Positions 17,246 through 25,914 of a stretch of 64,000 nucleotides of DNA are shown piece after piece (within the stretch, counting starts at the first letter, position 1; every line of letters starts with the position of its first letter). The DNA is from Rhodospirillaceae bacterium. Lineage in GTDB: Bacteria; Pseudomonadota; Alphaproteobacteria; Rhodospirillales; UBA2165. A program made the position numbers and the translations under genes. The notes beneath the pieces were generated by a model. That model was not told the origin of the DNA, did not search any database, and saw only the letters and a list, made by a program, of their open reading frames with translations. The stretch is taken from assembly GCA_018649725.1 (NCBI GenBank), contig JABIHH010000088.1, positions 1 to 64,000 of the forward strand, in the 5' to 3' direction.

Positions 17246-17995
17246 CGGGCGCGTTCCAGATAGCAGGCAGCCGAAGCCCTTTATCGGATCGGTGATATTT
17301 GCGGCCTGGAGCCCGGCCCAAAAGGTGACGATATTGCTGGTGATCACCGGCTTTTTAATTTTTGCTTCAAGCTCAGCCACGATCCCGGCTGAAGCGAAAT
17401 TGGCACAGCTGATCAATATCGCTTCCGCCTCAGGATGATCGACGCCCAGCGCATGCTGGTAAATTTCGCCCGGAGAAACAGCACCGAACTTTCGCCCCAG
17501 GGCAATGCCGGTCTCGGTAAAATCCATGCCGACCATAGCGACAACATTGATGCCCCGAGCTTCGAGATATTCCTTCTCATGCTCATTTGTGGCGGCGGAA
17601 TAGGGCGTCGCCATGGCAATGTTCGAGACATTTAAGCTTTTCAGAGCGGCTAAAATAGACCCGGCAGTTGAGACCGCGCTCGCACCTGAGACATCTCGCA
17701 ATTGCTTGTTCAGCATATCGGCCGGGCAGGCCATCGAGCCCACCGTACAATTATAAGCGACCGTGTCGACCGCGCAGCCCTTTAGTTCGAGCAGACGAAT
17801 TTCGAGATCATCCATCAGGCTTTTAAAATCATCTTCTTCGGGATGAAAATGAATGGGCATGCGGGTAAAGTGAACCGTGACGCCGGGTGGTTTCATGGCA
17901 TTAAACTCTGGCTCGGTGACAGTATTTTCGGTCGGGGAAATAACGCCAATTTTGGCCCGCCAGCCCAAGGGCTTCGCTTTCTCGAAAGCCTCCAT
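17234..17995 (-). CDS. Asp/Glu racemase superfamily enzyme (maleate isomerase / arylmalonate decarboxylase type)
   Basis: This 253-residue enzyme of the Asp/Glu racemase fold has the two-cysteine arrangement of the family: Cys83 in YNCTVGS and Cys197 in ISCANF. The N-terminal GVISPTENTVTEPEF motif is typical of maleate cis-trans isomerases and arylmalonate decarboxylases. The reaction is therefore likely an isomerisation, racemisation or decarboxylation of a small dicarboxylate. Its ATG overlaps the stop of the upstream flavin monooxygenase gene as TAATG, with a GGGGAAGGA site, so the two proteins probably act on the same catabolic route. The exact substrate is not deducible. Confidence 0.8.
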   Translation of the reverse strand: MEAFEKAKPLGWRAKIGVISPTENTVTEPEFNAMKPPGVTVHFTRMPIHFHPEEDDFKSLMDDLEIRLLELKGCAVDTVAYNCTVGSMACPADMLNKQLRDVSGASAVSTAGSILAALKSLNVSNIAMATPYSAATNEHEKEYLEARGINVVAMVGMDFTETGIALGRKFGAVSPGEIYQHALGVDHPEAEAILISCANFASAGIVAELEAKIKKPVITSNIVTFWAGLQAANITDPIKGFGCLLSGTRPDLA

Positions 17996-19104
17996 TAATC
18001 CTTCCCCGCCGGTTGGCGCAGCCCCAGCCGTTCAAGCCGCGGCAGTACTTCATCTCTGAAATACGGTAGTTCATCAAGATAGTTTACCAGACCCATGGCA
18101 ATCCCTGAAAAACCGATCTCGCTTAACATCTGCATTTTTTCAGCGATGGTATCTGGATCACCAATTAAAGGATAAGCACTGTTGCCACCGGCCATGCGAA
18201 GTTTAATTTCCGCCTTCACTTCATCGGACAAATCTGGATTATCTCGGACACCGCGCCCGACATACATGCTCTCGACCGCCGCTTCATTGGCATTTTCAAC
18301 CGCGTAATAATGATGAAATTCCTCAGCCTCTTTGACGGTCGGGCGGCAGACACAATAGGCATTGGTAAAGACGCCGACTTCGCGGCCAAGCGCTTTCGAT
18401 TGCGCTTTCACTTGCGCAACCTCAGCCTTTGCAACGCTCATTTCCTGAATGGCGCGAAATAAATAATCCGCATTGCGCACGGCGAAGTCCAGCCCTGGCC
18501 CCGATTGCCCGGCATTCATAACCAAGGGACGGGGCTGACTGATCGGCTTTGGCTTGGCGCGCACATTTTTCAATTGATAAAAAGTGCCGTCGAAATCGAA
18601 CGGCTCGTCCTGTGACCAGATTTTGCTGACAATCTCTAACCATTCCTGGCCCAGTTCATAACGCCGATCATGATCGCCGAGATCGATGCCCATCATGCCA
18701 AACTCATCAGCATTCCAACCACAGACAATATTGAGCCCAAACCGCCCGCCGCCGATATGGTCCGCCGTCACCATCTGCTTGGCAGCAAAAACCGGATTGA
18801 TCATGGCAACATGGAGTGTTGAAAAGGCGATGATCCGCTTGGTTGCAGCGAGCAACCCCGCCGACCACATGAGCGTTTCATAAGAAATGCCGTTATGATC
18901 ACCATCGCCGCCATAGCCGGCCCAACGCCCGAGCGGCAGCATAAACTCGATACCCGCAGCATCAGCCATCTGCGCCAGAGCAACATTGTTTTCCCAGCTC
19001 GGCAACCAACGCTCTTTGGCATCGGTCGCGGCAATACCGCCTGAGCAATTAGCGGCAAACAAGCCAATTTTAAATTTATTGTCCGAACTCGATTGAGCTG
19101 TCAT
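17995..19104 (-). CDS. LLM-class flavin-dependent monooxygenase, RutA-like
   Basis: This luciferase-like TIM-barrel FMNH2-dependent monooxygenase has 369 residues. It shows the RutA/sulfone-monooxygenase signatures NCSGGI near the N terminus, PLGRWAGYGGDGDHNG, and GRFGLNIVCGWNADEFGMMG. I use the ATG at 19104, preceded by GGGGAGGG, rather than a TTG eight codons upstream. It is coupled by TAATG to the Asp/Glu-racemase-type gene. Such enzymes oxidatively open pyrimidine rings or cleave C-S or C-N bonds. No flavin reductase gene or other Rut gene is adjacent, so reduced FMN must come from elsewhere and the substrate remains open. Confidence 0.82.
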   Translation of the reverse strand: MTAQSSSDNKFKIGLFAANCSGGIAATDAKERWLPSWENNVALAQMADAAGIEFMLPLGRWAGYGGDGDHNGISYETLMWSAGLLAATKRIIAFSTLHVAMINPVFAAKQMVTADHIGGGRFGLNIVCGWNADEFGMMGIDLGDHDRRYELGQEWLEIVSKIWSQDEPFDFDGTFYQLKNVRAKPKPISQPRPLVMNAGQSGPGLDFAVRNADYLFRAIQEMSVAKAEVAQVKAQSKALGREVGVFTNAYCVCRPTVKEAEEFHHYYAVENANEAAVESMYVGRGVRDNPDLSDEVKAEIKLRMAGGNSAYPLIGDPDTIAEKMQMLSEIGFSGIAMGLVNYLDELPYFRDEVLPRLERLGLRQPAGKD

Positions 19105-19157
19105 TAAACCCTCCCCGCTACTGAGCAACTATCTTAAAGCAGTTTGGCACCCTCGCA

Positions 19158-19305
19158 ATGCGTTATCTCCAGCGAAGACTGGAATTCAGGAAGTCTTTGT
19201 TTTGACTGCATTGGAGAAAGTTGGATCCCGGATCAAGTCCGGGATGACGACAATTTCTTTAACTATTATCAATACTATTCGTCATGCGCGGACTTAATCC
19301 GCGTA
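19158..19305. repeat. dispersed intergenic hairpin repeat, unit 2 (composite)
   Basis: The central, best-preserved hairpin is ATCCCGGA (19225-19232), loop TCAAG, TCCGGGAT (19238-19245), followed by GACGA. A degenerate first module with TCCAG/CTGGA arms lies at about 19170, and a third hairpin, GCGGA-CTTAA-TCCGC, at about 19290 in reverse orientation. The element fills the gap between the monooxygenase start and the thyX stop. Confidence 0.8.
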
Positions 19306-19334
19306 TCCATATTCATAACCAAAAGAGATAAGTG

Positions 19335-20273
19335 CTACCCGTCCTGCTCCAGCGTCGCCATCAATTCCCGCCATTCGCGTTTACTCATGCCGCTGTCTTC
19401 TTGGCTGACAGGCTCACCGGCGAGCATTTTCTTGACGATGTCGAGGGCAGCAGCAGACAAGCCGACGCCGCCGACGCGGTATTGCATAAAGGCTTTATGG
19501 GCAATCGGCACCCAGCGTTTGACGGTCTCTAGCATGGCATCCGCATAGACGCGGATTTCGTATTGAGCGTGGGCGTCGGCGCGGAGCGAGAGGAAATGCA
19601 GCAGATTATGCAGATCAATTTTCCAATACCATTGAGTATAGGCATTGAGCGTTAAATTCATCCGAGCGAGCTCGCGGGCGAGACCACTGCGATCTTCATC
19701 GATAACATCGCCATTTTGGTCTTCATTAAGCATTTCGACATAGTGATCATAGTTGCGGGTCGCATCCTCTTTGAGAATGTCGAGCACACGCTGGGCCTCT
19801 TCACCTTCCAGCAATTCGCCGCGGCCTTGATGGTTTTGCGTCGACTGCATCGCGAGTTGGGACGCGTCCGGGATATAGAACTCGCGATCGAGTACGGAAT
19901 AGCGGGCTGAGTATTCGTTCACATTAGCGGTGCGATGACGGATCCACTGGCGGGCAATGAAGATCGGCACCTTGATATGGTATTTGATCTCGCACATCTC
20001 AAACGGCGTGGTATGGCGATGGCGTAGCAGATAATTGATTAGCCCGGCATCATCAGAAACTTTCTTAGTGCCTTTGCCGTAAGACACCCGGGCGGCCTGC
20101 ACAATCGCCGCATCGTCACCCATATAATCAATGGCGCGAACAAAGCCGTGATCCAGAACGGGGATCGGCTCATACAATATTTCTTCGAGGGCGGGGACGG
20201 TGGCTCGGCGCGTTTCTGACTTTGCGGCACGGGCTTCTTCGATTTCTTGCTTTTGCTGGGGCGTGAGTTCCAT
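19335..20273 (-). CDS. thyX: FAD-dependent thymidylate synthase
   Basis: This flavin-dependent thymidylate synthase makes dTMP from dUMP using methylenetetrahydrofolate and NADPH. The 312-residue length is usual for alphaproteobacterial ThyX. The signature [13 protein letters not shown] spans 112-124 (RHRx7S motif), preceded by [20 protein letters not shown]. The [32 protein letters not shown] region in the C-terminal half holds the catalytic serine-equivalent and dUMP-binding residues. AGGA is 10 nt before the ATG. It is transcribed away from the split tmRNA gene that begins about 165 nt away. Absence of thyA from the window is consistent with this being the sole synthase. Confidence 0.95.
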   Translation of the reverse strand: MELTPQQKQEIEEARAAKSETRRATVPALEEILYEPIPVLDHGFVRAIDYMGDDAAIVQAARVSYGKGTKKVSDDAGLINYLLRHRHTTPFEMCEIKYHIKVPIFIARQWIRHRTANVNEYSARYSVLDREFYIPDASQLAMQSTQNHQGRGELLEGEEAQRVLDILKEDATRNYDHYVEMLNEDQNGDVIDEDRSGLARELARMNLTLNAYTQWYWKIDLHNLLHFLSLRADAHAQYEIRVYADAMLETVKRWVPIAHKAFMQYRVGGVGLSAAALDIVKKMLAGEPVSQEDSGMSKREWRELMATLEQDG

Positions 20274-20439
20274 CTATGAGAATTCCTAATCGGCGGTCAT
20301 GAGTGGGTGCACTCTACCTGCTCTATAAGGTCGGATCAAAGTTTTGAATCTGGTCCTAAAAAGCGCCGGAACGCCCTTCACAAAATCTCGCCTACTGTGC
20401 CCTTTCATTAGGCCTCCGATAGGACTATATTAGATGTGT

Positions 20440-20790
20440 CGGTTTACCGACTATGGCGATAAACGCTTTGCAGAATAAGCGTAACGGACCCGGGGGCAGT
20501 GCCCGGCGCCTCCACCAAAAATTCCTGGAAATCCAGGGTGTTAGACAATAATACCTTAGGTTTTTTCAGACCATTTTGGGGGCGAAACAGGATCGACGTG
20601 CGTAGTAAAATCAAAGTTTTTGCCCGGCATTGTACCACCGTTATCGGGCTACTTTTACAAATGCTAACGATAATGAAGCATTTGCGGTAGCAGCTTAACA
20701 GCTAACCTACCACGGGGTTCGGAGGGCACCTGGCAACAGAAGCCCTCCACTAAATTTGCGAATCAAGTGGTCTCACGACCAAAGATTCAG
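20440..20790 (+). ncRNA. ssrA: two-piece (circularly permuted) tmRNA
   Basis: The acceptor piece comes first. It ends with a T-arm (CCGGG, 7-nt loop, CCCGG), then CGCCTCC and ACCA at 20514-20517. The coding piece starts with GGGGGCG (20578-20584), which pairs with CGCCTCC to rebuild the tRNA-like acceptor stem across the permutation. It then continues with the GAAACAGGATCGACG region. The resume codon is GCT at 20663, and the tag reads ANDNEAFAVAA with TAA at 20696-20698. A GGAGGGC/GCCCTCC pairing follows at about 20721-20748. This permuted order is the alphaproteobacterial form. It rescues stalled ribosomes and marks products for ClpXP. The outer ends are approximate. Confidence 0.93.
20518..20577 (+). 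other. intervening segment removed from the tmRNA precursor
   Basis: These 60 nt separate the CCA end of the acceptor piece from the first base of the coding piece. They contain a 6-bp hairpin, CCTGGA-AA-TCCAGG (20524-20537), then an AT-rich stretch. By analogy with other permuted ssrA genes this loop is excised by tRNA-type processing, leaving two RNAs held by base pairing. Confidence 0.75.
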
Positions 20791-20817
20791 AGTTGAATTG
20801 GGCGAAACGAGATAAGA

Positions 20818-21411
20818 ATGTCAGAAGAAACATTTCCATATGACCAATGGGTCAATGAAGCATTACGCAGCGTATTAAGCCGAGCATTACAGCAACTGGC
20901 TGAAAGAGGTCCGATCGGCGACCATCATTTTTTCATTAATTTTGATACCTCCCATGAAGGTGTCGATATTCCAGGCTTCTTGCGGGCACAATATCCGGAA
21001 GAAATAACCATCGTGCTGCAGCATCAATTTGAAGATCTCAATATCGATGACCAAGGATTTGAAGTTTCGCTCTCCTTCAGCGGCAAGAAAAGCCGTCTAA
21101 AAGTGCCTTTCGATGCGGTGACATCTTTTGCTGATCCTTCCGTGAACTTCGGCCTGCAGATTGGCGTTGATGCGGTCAACGAAGCGATGCTGCAAATGCA
21201 GGAAGATCCTGAAGGTGGTGAGGCCGATCCGGTGGGTGAAGGTGTTGCACCAACCCCCTTCGCCCCAGCCGTTGCGCAAAGAAGTGATGAAAACTTTGAA
21301 GATGACGCTGGCGATACAGATGCCGTCAGTGATGATGAGGCAGAAGAGACCGCAGATGATGGTCCGCAAACAGCTGAAGTCATCGCACTTGATGCGTTTC
21401 GGAAAAAATAA
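20818..21411 (+). CDS. sspB: SspB-like ClpXP adaptor (alphaproteobacterial type)
   Basis: This 197-residue cytoplasmic adaptor is predicted to deliver ssrA-tagged proteins to ClpXP. The tag-binding domain (about 5-115) has the family motifs YDQWVNEALRSVLSRAL, DHHFFINFDTSHEGVDIP and LQHQFEDL, and a beta strand FEVSLSFSGKKSRLKVPFDAV. The remainder is an acidic, disordered linker (EDDAGDTDAVSDDEAEETADD) ending in a short conserved-looking tail (VIALDAFRKK) that probably docks on ClpX. It starts about 30 nt after the tmRNA coding piece, so the tag and its reader are adjacent and perhaps cotranscribed. Confidence 0.9.
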   Translation: MSEETFPYDQWVNEALRSVLSRALQQLAERGPIGDHHFFINFDTSHEGVDIPGFLRAQYPEEITIVLQHQFEDLNIDDQGFEVSLSFSGKKSRLKVPFDAVTSFADPSVNFGLQIGVDAVNEAMLQMQEDPEGGEADPVGEGVAPTPFAPAVAQRSDENFEDDAGDTDAVSDDEAEETADDGPQTAEVIALDAFRKK

Positions 21412-21456
21412 CTTCCAACCTATCCCCCCTATTTAAAAATCTGATCAGGTATAGCC

Positions 21457-23076
21457 ATGAGTGATAAAGATTTCTTCCCGTTGGTTCCCTCCTTCGAGGA
21501 CACAACAAAATATCGCCTTTTAACCACTGACTATGTTGAGAGCATTGATGTAGATGGCCGTGAAATTTTAAAAATCGATCCGGAAGGCATTGCACTTTTG
21601 ACGGCGCAAGGCTTCTCGGACACCTCGCATCTCTTACGCACCGAACACCTCGAACAAGTGGCTAAAATCCTGGACGATCCTGAGGCCTCCGACAATGATC
21701 GCTTTGTCGCCTTGGATATGCTCAAAAACGCCAACATCGCTTCCGGCCGCGTGCTGCCAATGTGCCAAGATACCGGCACGGCCATTATTATGGGTAAAAA
21801 GGGTGAGCAGGTTTGGGTTGATGGCAGTGATGAAGCGGCGATCTCCCAAGGCGTTAAACGCACCTACGAAACTGACAATTTGCGCTTTAGCCAATTGGCA
21901 CCACTGTCGATGTATGAAGAAAAAAACACCGGTGATAATCTGCCGGCCCAGATCGAAATTTATGCTGATAAGGGGCCGCAATATAAGTTCATGTTTGTCG
22001 CCAAAGGCGGCGGCTCAGCCAATAAAACGTTTTTGCATCAACAAACCGCAGCCTTGCTAAATCCCGAAAGCCTAATGGCCTTTCTCGACAAAGAAATTCG
22101 CGGCATCGGTACAGCTGCCTGCCCGCCGTACCATCTGGCGATTGTCATTGGCGGTACCTCGGCTGAGTTTAATCTCAAAATGGTCAAATATGCCTCCACC
22201 CATTACATGGATAATTTACCGACATCCGGCAATGAACACGGCCAGATTTACCGTGATCTCGAACTTGAAAAAGAAGTTCACAAGCTTACCCAGGATATCG
22301 GCATGGGCGCACAGTTTGGCGGCAAATATTTCTGCCACGATGTCCGCGTCATTCGTATGCCCCGCCATGGCGCTTCCTGCCCCGTCGGTATCGGCGTGTC
22401 GTGCTCGGCTGACCGGCAAGTCTTAGGTAAGATCACCAAAGACGGCATCTTTTTGGAAGAGCTTGATACCAACCCGGCCCGCTTCTTGCCCGAAATAACC
22501 GATGATCATCTTGATGACGATGTGGTTAAAATCGACCTCAATCAATCAATGGATGACGTGCGGGCAGAGCTTTCAAAACATCCGGTCAAGACCCGGCTCT
22601 CGCTTTCGGGCTCACTGATCGTGGCGCGTGACCTCGCCCATGCCAAGCTCAAGCAACGCATCGATAGCGGTGAAGGTCTACCGCAATACGCCAAAGACCA
22701 CGCCGTCTATTACGCCGGCCCCGCCAAAACTCCTGAAGGCATGGCATCCGGCTCCTTCGGCCCAACCACGGCCGGTCGCATGGACAGCTATGTTGACCTC
22801 TTCCAAGCCAATGGCGGCTCAATGGTCATGCTGGCCAAAGGCAACCGCTCACAAGCCGTCACTGATGCCTGCAAAAAACACGGCGGCTTTTATTTGGGCT
22901 CCATTGGCGGCCCGGCAGCAAGGCTCGCCCAAGATTGCATCAAGAAAATCGAAGTCCTCGAATATGAGGAGCTCGGCATGGAAGCGATCTGGAAAATCGA
23001 CGTCGTAGACTTCCCGGCCTTCATCGTCGTTGATGATAAAGGCAATGACTTCTTCGAGGAGTTTAGGGCGAAGTAG
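21457..23076 (+). CDS. fumA: class I fumarate hydratase
   Basis: This iron-sulfur fumarase, 539 residues, interconverts fumarate and malate in the TCA cycle. The three cluster cysteines are visible: Cys103 (MCQDTGT), Cys222 (AACPPYH) and Cys316 (GVSCSADRQ). The N-terminal alpha domain and C-terminal beta domain ([14 protein letters not shown] at about 432-445) are fused, as in FumA/B. The gene follows sspB by 45 nt with no terminator between. The [4Fe-4S] enzyme is oxygen-labile, which fits a facultative lifestyle but does not prove it. An intergenic hairpin repeat follows at 23113. Confidence 0.94.
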   Translation: MSDKDFFPLVPSFEDTTKYRLLTTDYVESIDVDGREILKIDPEGIALLTAQGFSDTSHLLRTEHLEQVAKILDDPEASDNDRFVALDMLKNANIASGRVLPMCQDTGTAIIMGKKGEQVWVDGSDEAAISQGVKRTYETDNLRFSQLAPLSMYEEKNTGDNLPAQIEIYADKGPQYKFMFVAKGGGSANKTFLHQQTAALLNPESLMAFLDKEIRGIGTAACPPYHLAIVIGGTSAEFNLKMVKYASTHYMDNLPTSGNEHGQIYRDLELEKEVHKLTQDIGMGAQFGGKYFCHDVRVIRMPRHGASCPVGIGVSCSADRQVLGKITKDGIFLEELDTNPARFLPEITDDHLDDDVVKIDLNQSMDDVRAELSKHPVKTRLSLSGSLIVARDLAHAKLKQRIDSGEGLPQYAKDHAVYYAGPAKTPEGMASGSFGPTTAGRMDSYVDLFQANGGSMVMLAKGNRSQAVTDACKKHGGFYLGSIGGPAARLAQDCIKKIEVLEYEELGMEAIWKIDVVDFPAFIVVDDKGNDFFEEFRAK

Positions 23077-23112
23077 AACGCTTTTATATTAGCCACTTCG
23101 TTTTTAATTTCC

Positions 23113-23216
23113 TCCGTCATCCTGGACTTGATCCAGGATCCAGTCTTTTCTCTTTCTTCGAGTTATATTGGAATACTGGATTCTGGCCTTCGCCAGAATG
23201 ACGGCGATATTTTCAC
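23113..23216. repeat. dispersed intergenic hairpin repeat, unit 3
   Basis: The TCAAG-type module is here in reverse orientation (CCTGGA-CTTGA-TCCAGG, about 23121-23137), followed about 45 nt later by the second module ATTCTGG-CCTTCG-CCAGAAT and GACGG. It lies between convergent fumA and a lipoprotein gene, where a bidirectional 3' hairpin could stop or stabilise both transcripts. Confidence 0.85.
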
Positions 23217-23275
23217 CTAAATAAAGGCCGCCATTTGGCAACCATTCTTTATATCGAAACGTCGACCCCGCCGCA

Positions 23276-23632
23276 CTACGTCGATGATTTATGTTTGCAG
23301 TTGATTGAAACAGCCCCTTCAAGGGCTAAAACTTCGCCCTTTGCCTGAGCCAATTCGCCTTCTTTGTCAGCTCCAAAAATCGAACCTACGGGCAATAAAA
23401 CCAGGAACACACCGACAGCATCTCCCGTTGCGGCATTATTTTGCTGAGTAGTAAGCGCATTTTTTTTCGCTCTTTTTTGTTCCAGAGCAACCTTCGTTTC
23501 CGCGCAGGATAATCCTTTATAATTAGCTGACGGTATAGCAGATGGAGCCACCGAAGATGCTCTTGAGGCACACCCTGAAACAGCCAAAGCCGCGAGAATA
23601 ATTACTGCTCTCGAAATTTTTGAATTTATCAA
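23276..23632 (-). CDS. small lipoprotein of unknown function
   Basis: This 118-residue protein has a lipoprotein signal peptide with lipobox AVSGC, so Cys21 should be lipidated and the mature protein anchored in the envelope. The mature part has one more cysteine near residue 43 (GLSCAETK) and one near the C terminus (SINCKHK), possibly a disulfide. It also has a lysine/glutamine-rich helical stretch and a hydrophobic glycine-rich segment (VGVFLVLLPVGSIFG) that could insert in a membrane. No known domain is recognised. It is a single gene, with fumA convergent to it. Confidence 0.7.
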   Translation of the reverse strand: MINSKISRAVIILAALAVSGCASRASSVAPSAIPSANYKGLSCAETKVALEQKRAKKNALTTQQNNAATGDAVGVFLVLLPVGSIFGADKEGELAQAKGEVLALEGAVSINCKHKSST

Positions 23633-23872
23633 TTTAATTTCCCCCGATGATTAAATAATCAATCAAATTATTATGTGTAATCGTGAAGGGAATTAATACC
23701 ATAGATGTTAATTTAAAATAAACTTTAAAGTGTATTTCCAATTTTTTTTCAATCATAAGATAGTACTCACCTATCCTCTCACCGAAACGTGACTCCAAGA
23801 AAATCCAACCTATCCTGTCACTTGTGCGATTTTCTGATATAAGAGATCAAAGTGAAATTCAGGAACATAGCA

Positions 23873-24589
23873 ATGGCGAAGACGACCTATAATTATAAGC
23901 GCTACAAAATGTCGGAATATGAACTTGGGGTTTTTCCAGGCGCTCGGGCCGGAGAAATAGCCGAAAATTTTACTGTTCGCGATCAAGATGGCAATGATGT
24001 TTCGCTGGAGGAATACCGCGGCAAATGGCTGGTTTTAGAGACCGGCTCGATCACCTGCTCAATGTATGTCAAAAATATTGGCGGCATTAAAAAGCTGCAG
24101 GCGAAATATCCAGATGTTGAGTTTTTGGTGATTTATGTCCGAGAAGCACATCCCGGTGCCCGGCTCGGCCCGCACGAGACCGACGAACAAAAATTAGAAA
24201 TGGCAGACAGATTGCGCGAGTTCTATGGCGAGCCACGCAAAATTCTGGTCGATAACGTCGATGGCGATATGCACAAAGCTTACGGCGAGTTGCCGAACAT
24301 GGTCTATGTCATTAATCCTGACGGCAAAGTCATCTATCGCTGCAATTGGGCGTTTCCCAAGAACATCGATAAGGTTCTAGCCAATCGCGACCAGCTCCAT
24401 ACCAAGGAATATATGGCGATCATCACGGCTGCACCGTGGGTTATGATTCCGGTCGTGCTCAGAGGCGGTTGGGATGCACTTTGGGATCTAATGGTCGCCC
24501 TGCCAATGATCACCATCGCGCATTTGAAGGCCGATTTTCAAAACCTCAAAAAGAAATTAAGCGGCGGCGATACAAAAGCGGTGGAGTAG
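23873..24589 (+). CDS. deiodinase/AhpC-like thioredoxin-fold protein
   Basis: This 238-residue thioredoxin-fold protein resembles iodothyronine-deiodinase-like and redoxin proteins. The putative active site is ETGSITCSMY, with Cys62 at the position that is selenocysteine in animal deiodinases; the codon is TGC, so no recoding is needed. There is no second resolving cysteine next to it. The N-terminal domain matches redoxins (PGARAGEIAENFTVRDQDG) and a NPDGKVIYRCNWAFP strand follows. A hydrophobic stretch near 180-215 may contact the membrane. I choose ATG at 23873, with AGGA 8 nt upstream, over a GTG at 23852. Substrate unknown. Confidence 0.72.
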   Translation: MAKTTYNYKRYKMSEYELGVFPGARAGEIAENFTVRDQDGNDVSLEEYRGKWLVLETGSITCSMYVKNIGGIKKLQAKYPDVEFLVIYVREAHPGARLGPHETDEQKLEMADRLREFYGEPRKILVDNVDGDMHKAYGELPNMVYVINPDGKVIYRCNWAFPKNIDKVLANRDQLHTKEYMAIITAAPWVMIPVVLRGGWDALWDLMVALPMITIAHLKADFQNLKKKLSGGDTKAVE

Positions 24590-24613
24590 ATAAGAGTACC
24601 CCCAACCTACTCG

Positions 24614-24712
24614 TTCGTCACCCCGGACTTGATCCGGGGTCCAGTCTTTGACCAATTGCTAGGCGAGAATAGGGCGAGCATTCTGGATCCCGGATCAAGT
24701 CCGGGATGACGC
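24614..24712. repeat. dispersed intergenic hairpin repeat, unit 4
   Basis: Two TCAAG-type hairpins lie in opposite orientation: CCCCGGA-CTTGA-TCCGGGG (about 24621-24639) and ATCCCGGA-TCAAG-TCCGGGAT (about 24687-24707), with GTCAC and GATGACG flanks. The element fills the space between the convergent redoxin and CoA-transferase genes. Confidence 0.85.
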
Positions 24713-24719
24713 TCAGGTT

Positions 24720-25913
24720 TTAAATCGCCTCGGCCTTTTTCATCTCCGTAATCTCATCCTCAGAATAGCCGAACTCAGCTAATACCTCGGCCGTATGCTC
24801 GCCAATACCGGGGGCGCGGCGGGTGATCTCGGCTGGCGTCTCAGAATATTTCACCGGGTGGCCGAGCACGCGAAGTGAGCTGCCCTCGGAAGAGCCGACA
24901 TCCTGCACCATATCTCTGGCCAGGGTTTGCTCATTTGACGTCATCTGGTCAATGTTGAGAACGGGGCCTGCTGGAATACCAGCATCCTCCAGTTTTTGCT
25001 GCCAGGCTTTCGTCGTACCGGTCTTGAAAAAACCGGTGAGTTCGTCAACCAAAGCCGCCAAATTATCCATGCGGTCTTTGGGCTCTTGAAATCGTGGATC
25101 ATCTGCCAGTTCCGGCACGCCCAAAAGCGCCGTCAATTTTTGCCAGAGCCCCTGATTGGCTGAGCCGATATTAAGCCAGCCATCACTGGTCTGGAACGCT
25201 TGATAAGGCGCCATCAGCGGATGAGCCGAACCCATCGCGACCGGCAATTCGTTTGAGGCCATAAAGATCGCTGATTGCCAATAGGTGTGCATAATGCCGG
25301 CTTCAAACAACGAGGTGTCGACGAACTGCCCCTCTCCTGTATTCGCTTTATGAAACAAAGCGGCCAAGATGCCCATCGCGCCCAGGGTGCCGGCGGTTAT
25401 GTCGGTCACCGGCGCGCCGACCTTGACCGGCGGTCGGTCGGCACTTTCGCCGGTGATGCTCATCAACCCGCTCATACCCTGAGCAATCAGATCAAAGCCG
25501 CCCTTATCGGCGTAAGGCCCGGTTTGGCCATAGCCGGAGATAGAGCAATAGACCAGACCGGGGCAGTTTTCCTTCACTTGTTCATAGCCGACGCCGTAAC
25601 GCTCCATCGCCCCTTTGCGGTAATTTTCGATAAACACATCCGCGCCTTCGACTAATTTTTTGAGTGCCGCTTTGCCTTTATCGGTTTTGAGATTGAGAGC
25701 GACCCCGCGTTTGTTGCGGTTCATCATCGAAAATGGCGCAGATTCATCATCAACAAAGGGCGCCAGTTTGCGAACGTCATCACCACCTGGCAAGCGCTCG
25801 ACCTTGATCACATCGGCGCCCATATCGGCCAACATTAAACCGCAAGTGGGCGCGGCCATAACGTGGCTCATCTCAATCACCCGGACACCAGCCAGTATTT
25901 TCTTCGCACTCAT
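24720..25913 (-). CDS. CaiB/BaiF-type (family III) CoA transferase
   Basis: This 397-residue family III CoA transferase should move CoA between carboxylic acids. The N-terminal LAGVRVIEMSHVMAAPTCG and LADMGADVIKVE motifs are characteristic. The expected catalytic Asp is Asp141 in GGFDLIAQGMSG, and the GEGQFVDTSLFEA segment follows. It lies 1 nt after an enoyl-CoA hydratase gene, so the pair forms an acyl-CoA catabolic operon. Family members act on carnitine, formate, benzylsuccinate, mesaconate and others. The substrate cannot be assigned from sequence. Confidence 0.88.
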   Translation of the reverse strand: MSAKKILAGVRVIEMSHVMAAPTCGLMLADMGADVIKVERLPGGDDVRKLAPFVDDESAPFSMMNRNKRGVALNLKTDKGKAALKKLVEGADVFIENYRKGAMERYGVGYEQVKENCPGLVYCSISGYGQTGPYADKGGFDLIAQGMSGLMSITGESADRPPVKVGAPVTDITAGTLGAMGILAALFHKANTGEGQFVDTSLFEAGIMHTYWQSAIFMASNELPVAMGSAHPLMAPYQAFQTSDGWLNIGSANQGLWQKLTALLGVPELADDPRFQEPKDRMDNLAALVDELTGFFKTGTTKAWQQKLEDAGIPAGPVLNIDQMTSNEQTLARDMVQDVGSSEGSSLRVLGHPVKYSETPAEITRRAPGIGEHTAEVLAEFGYSEDEITEMKKAEAI

Positions 25914-25914
25914 T

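Noticed and set aside
20444-20690. Short reading frames over the tmRNA region
   Set aside because: The DNA is fully explained by the two tmRNA pieces, including the pairing acceptor stem and the tag; the frames have no protein features.
24046-24066. Possible selenocysteine in the deiodinase-like protein
   Set aside because: The codon at the active position is TGC (Cys), not TGA, and no SECIS-like hairpin was seen.
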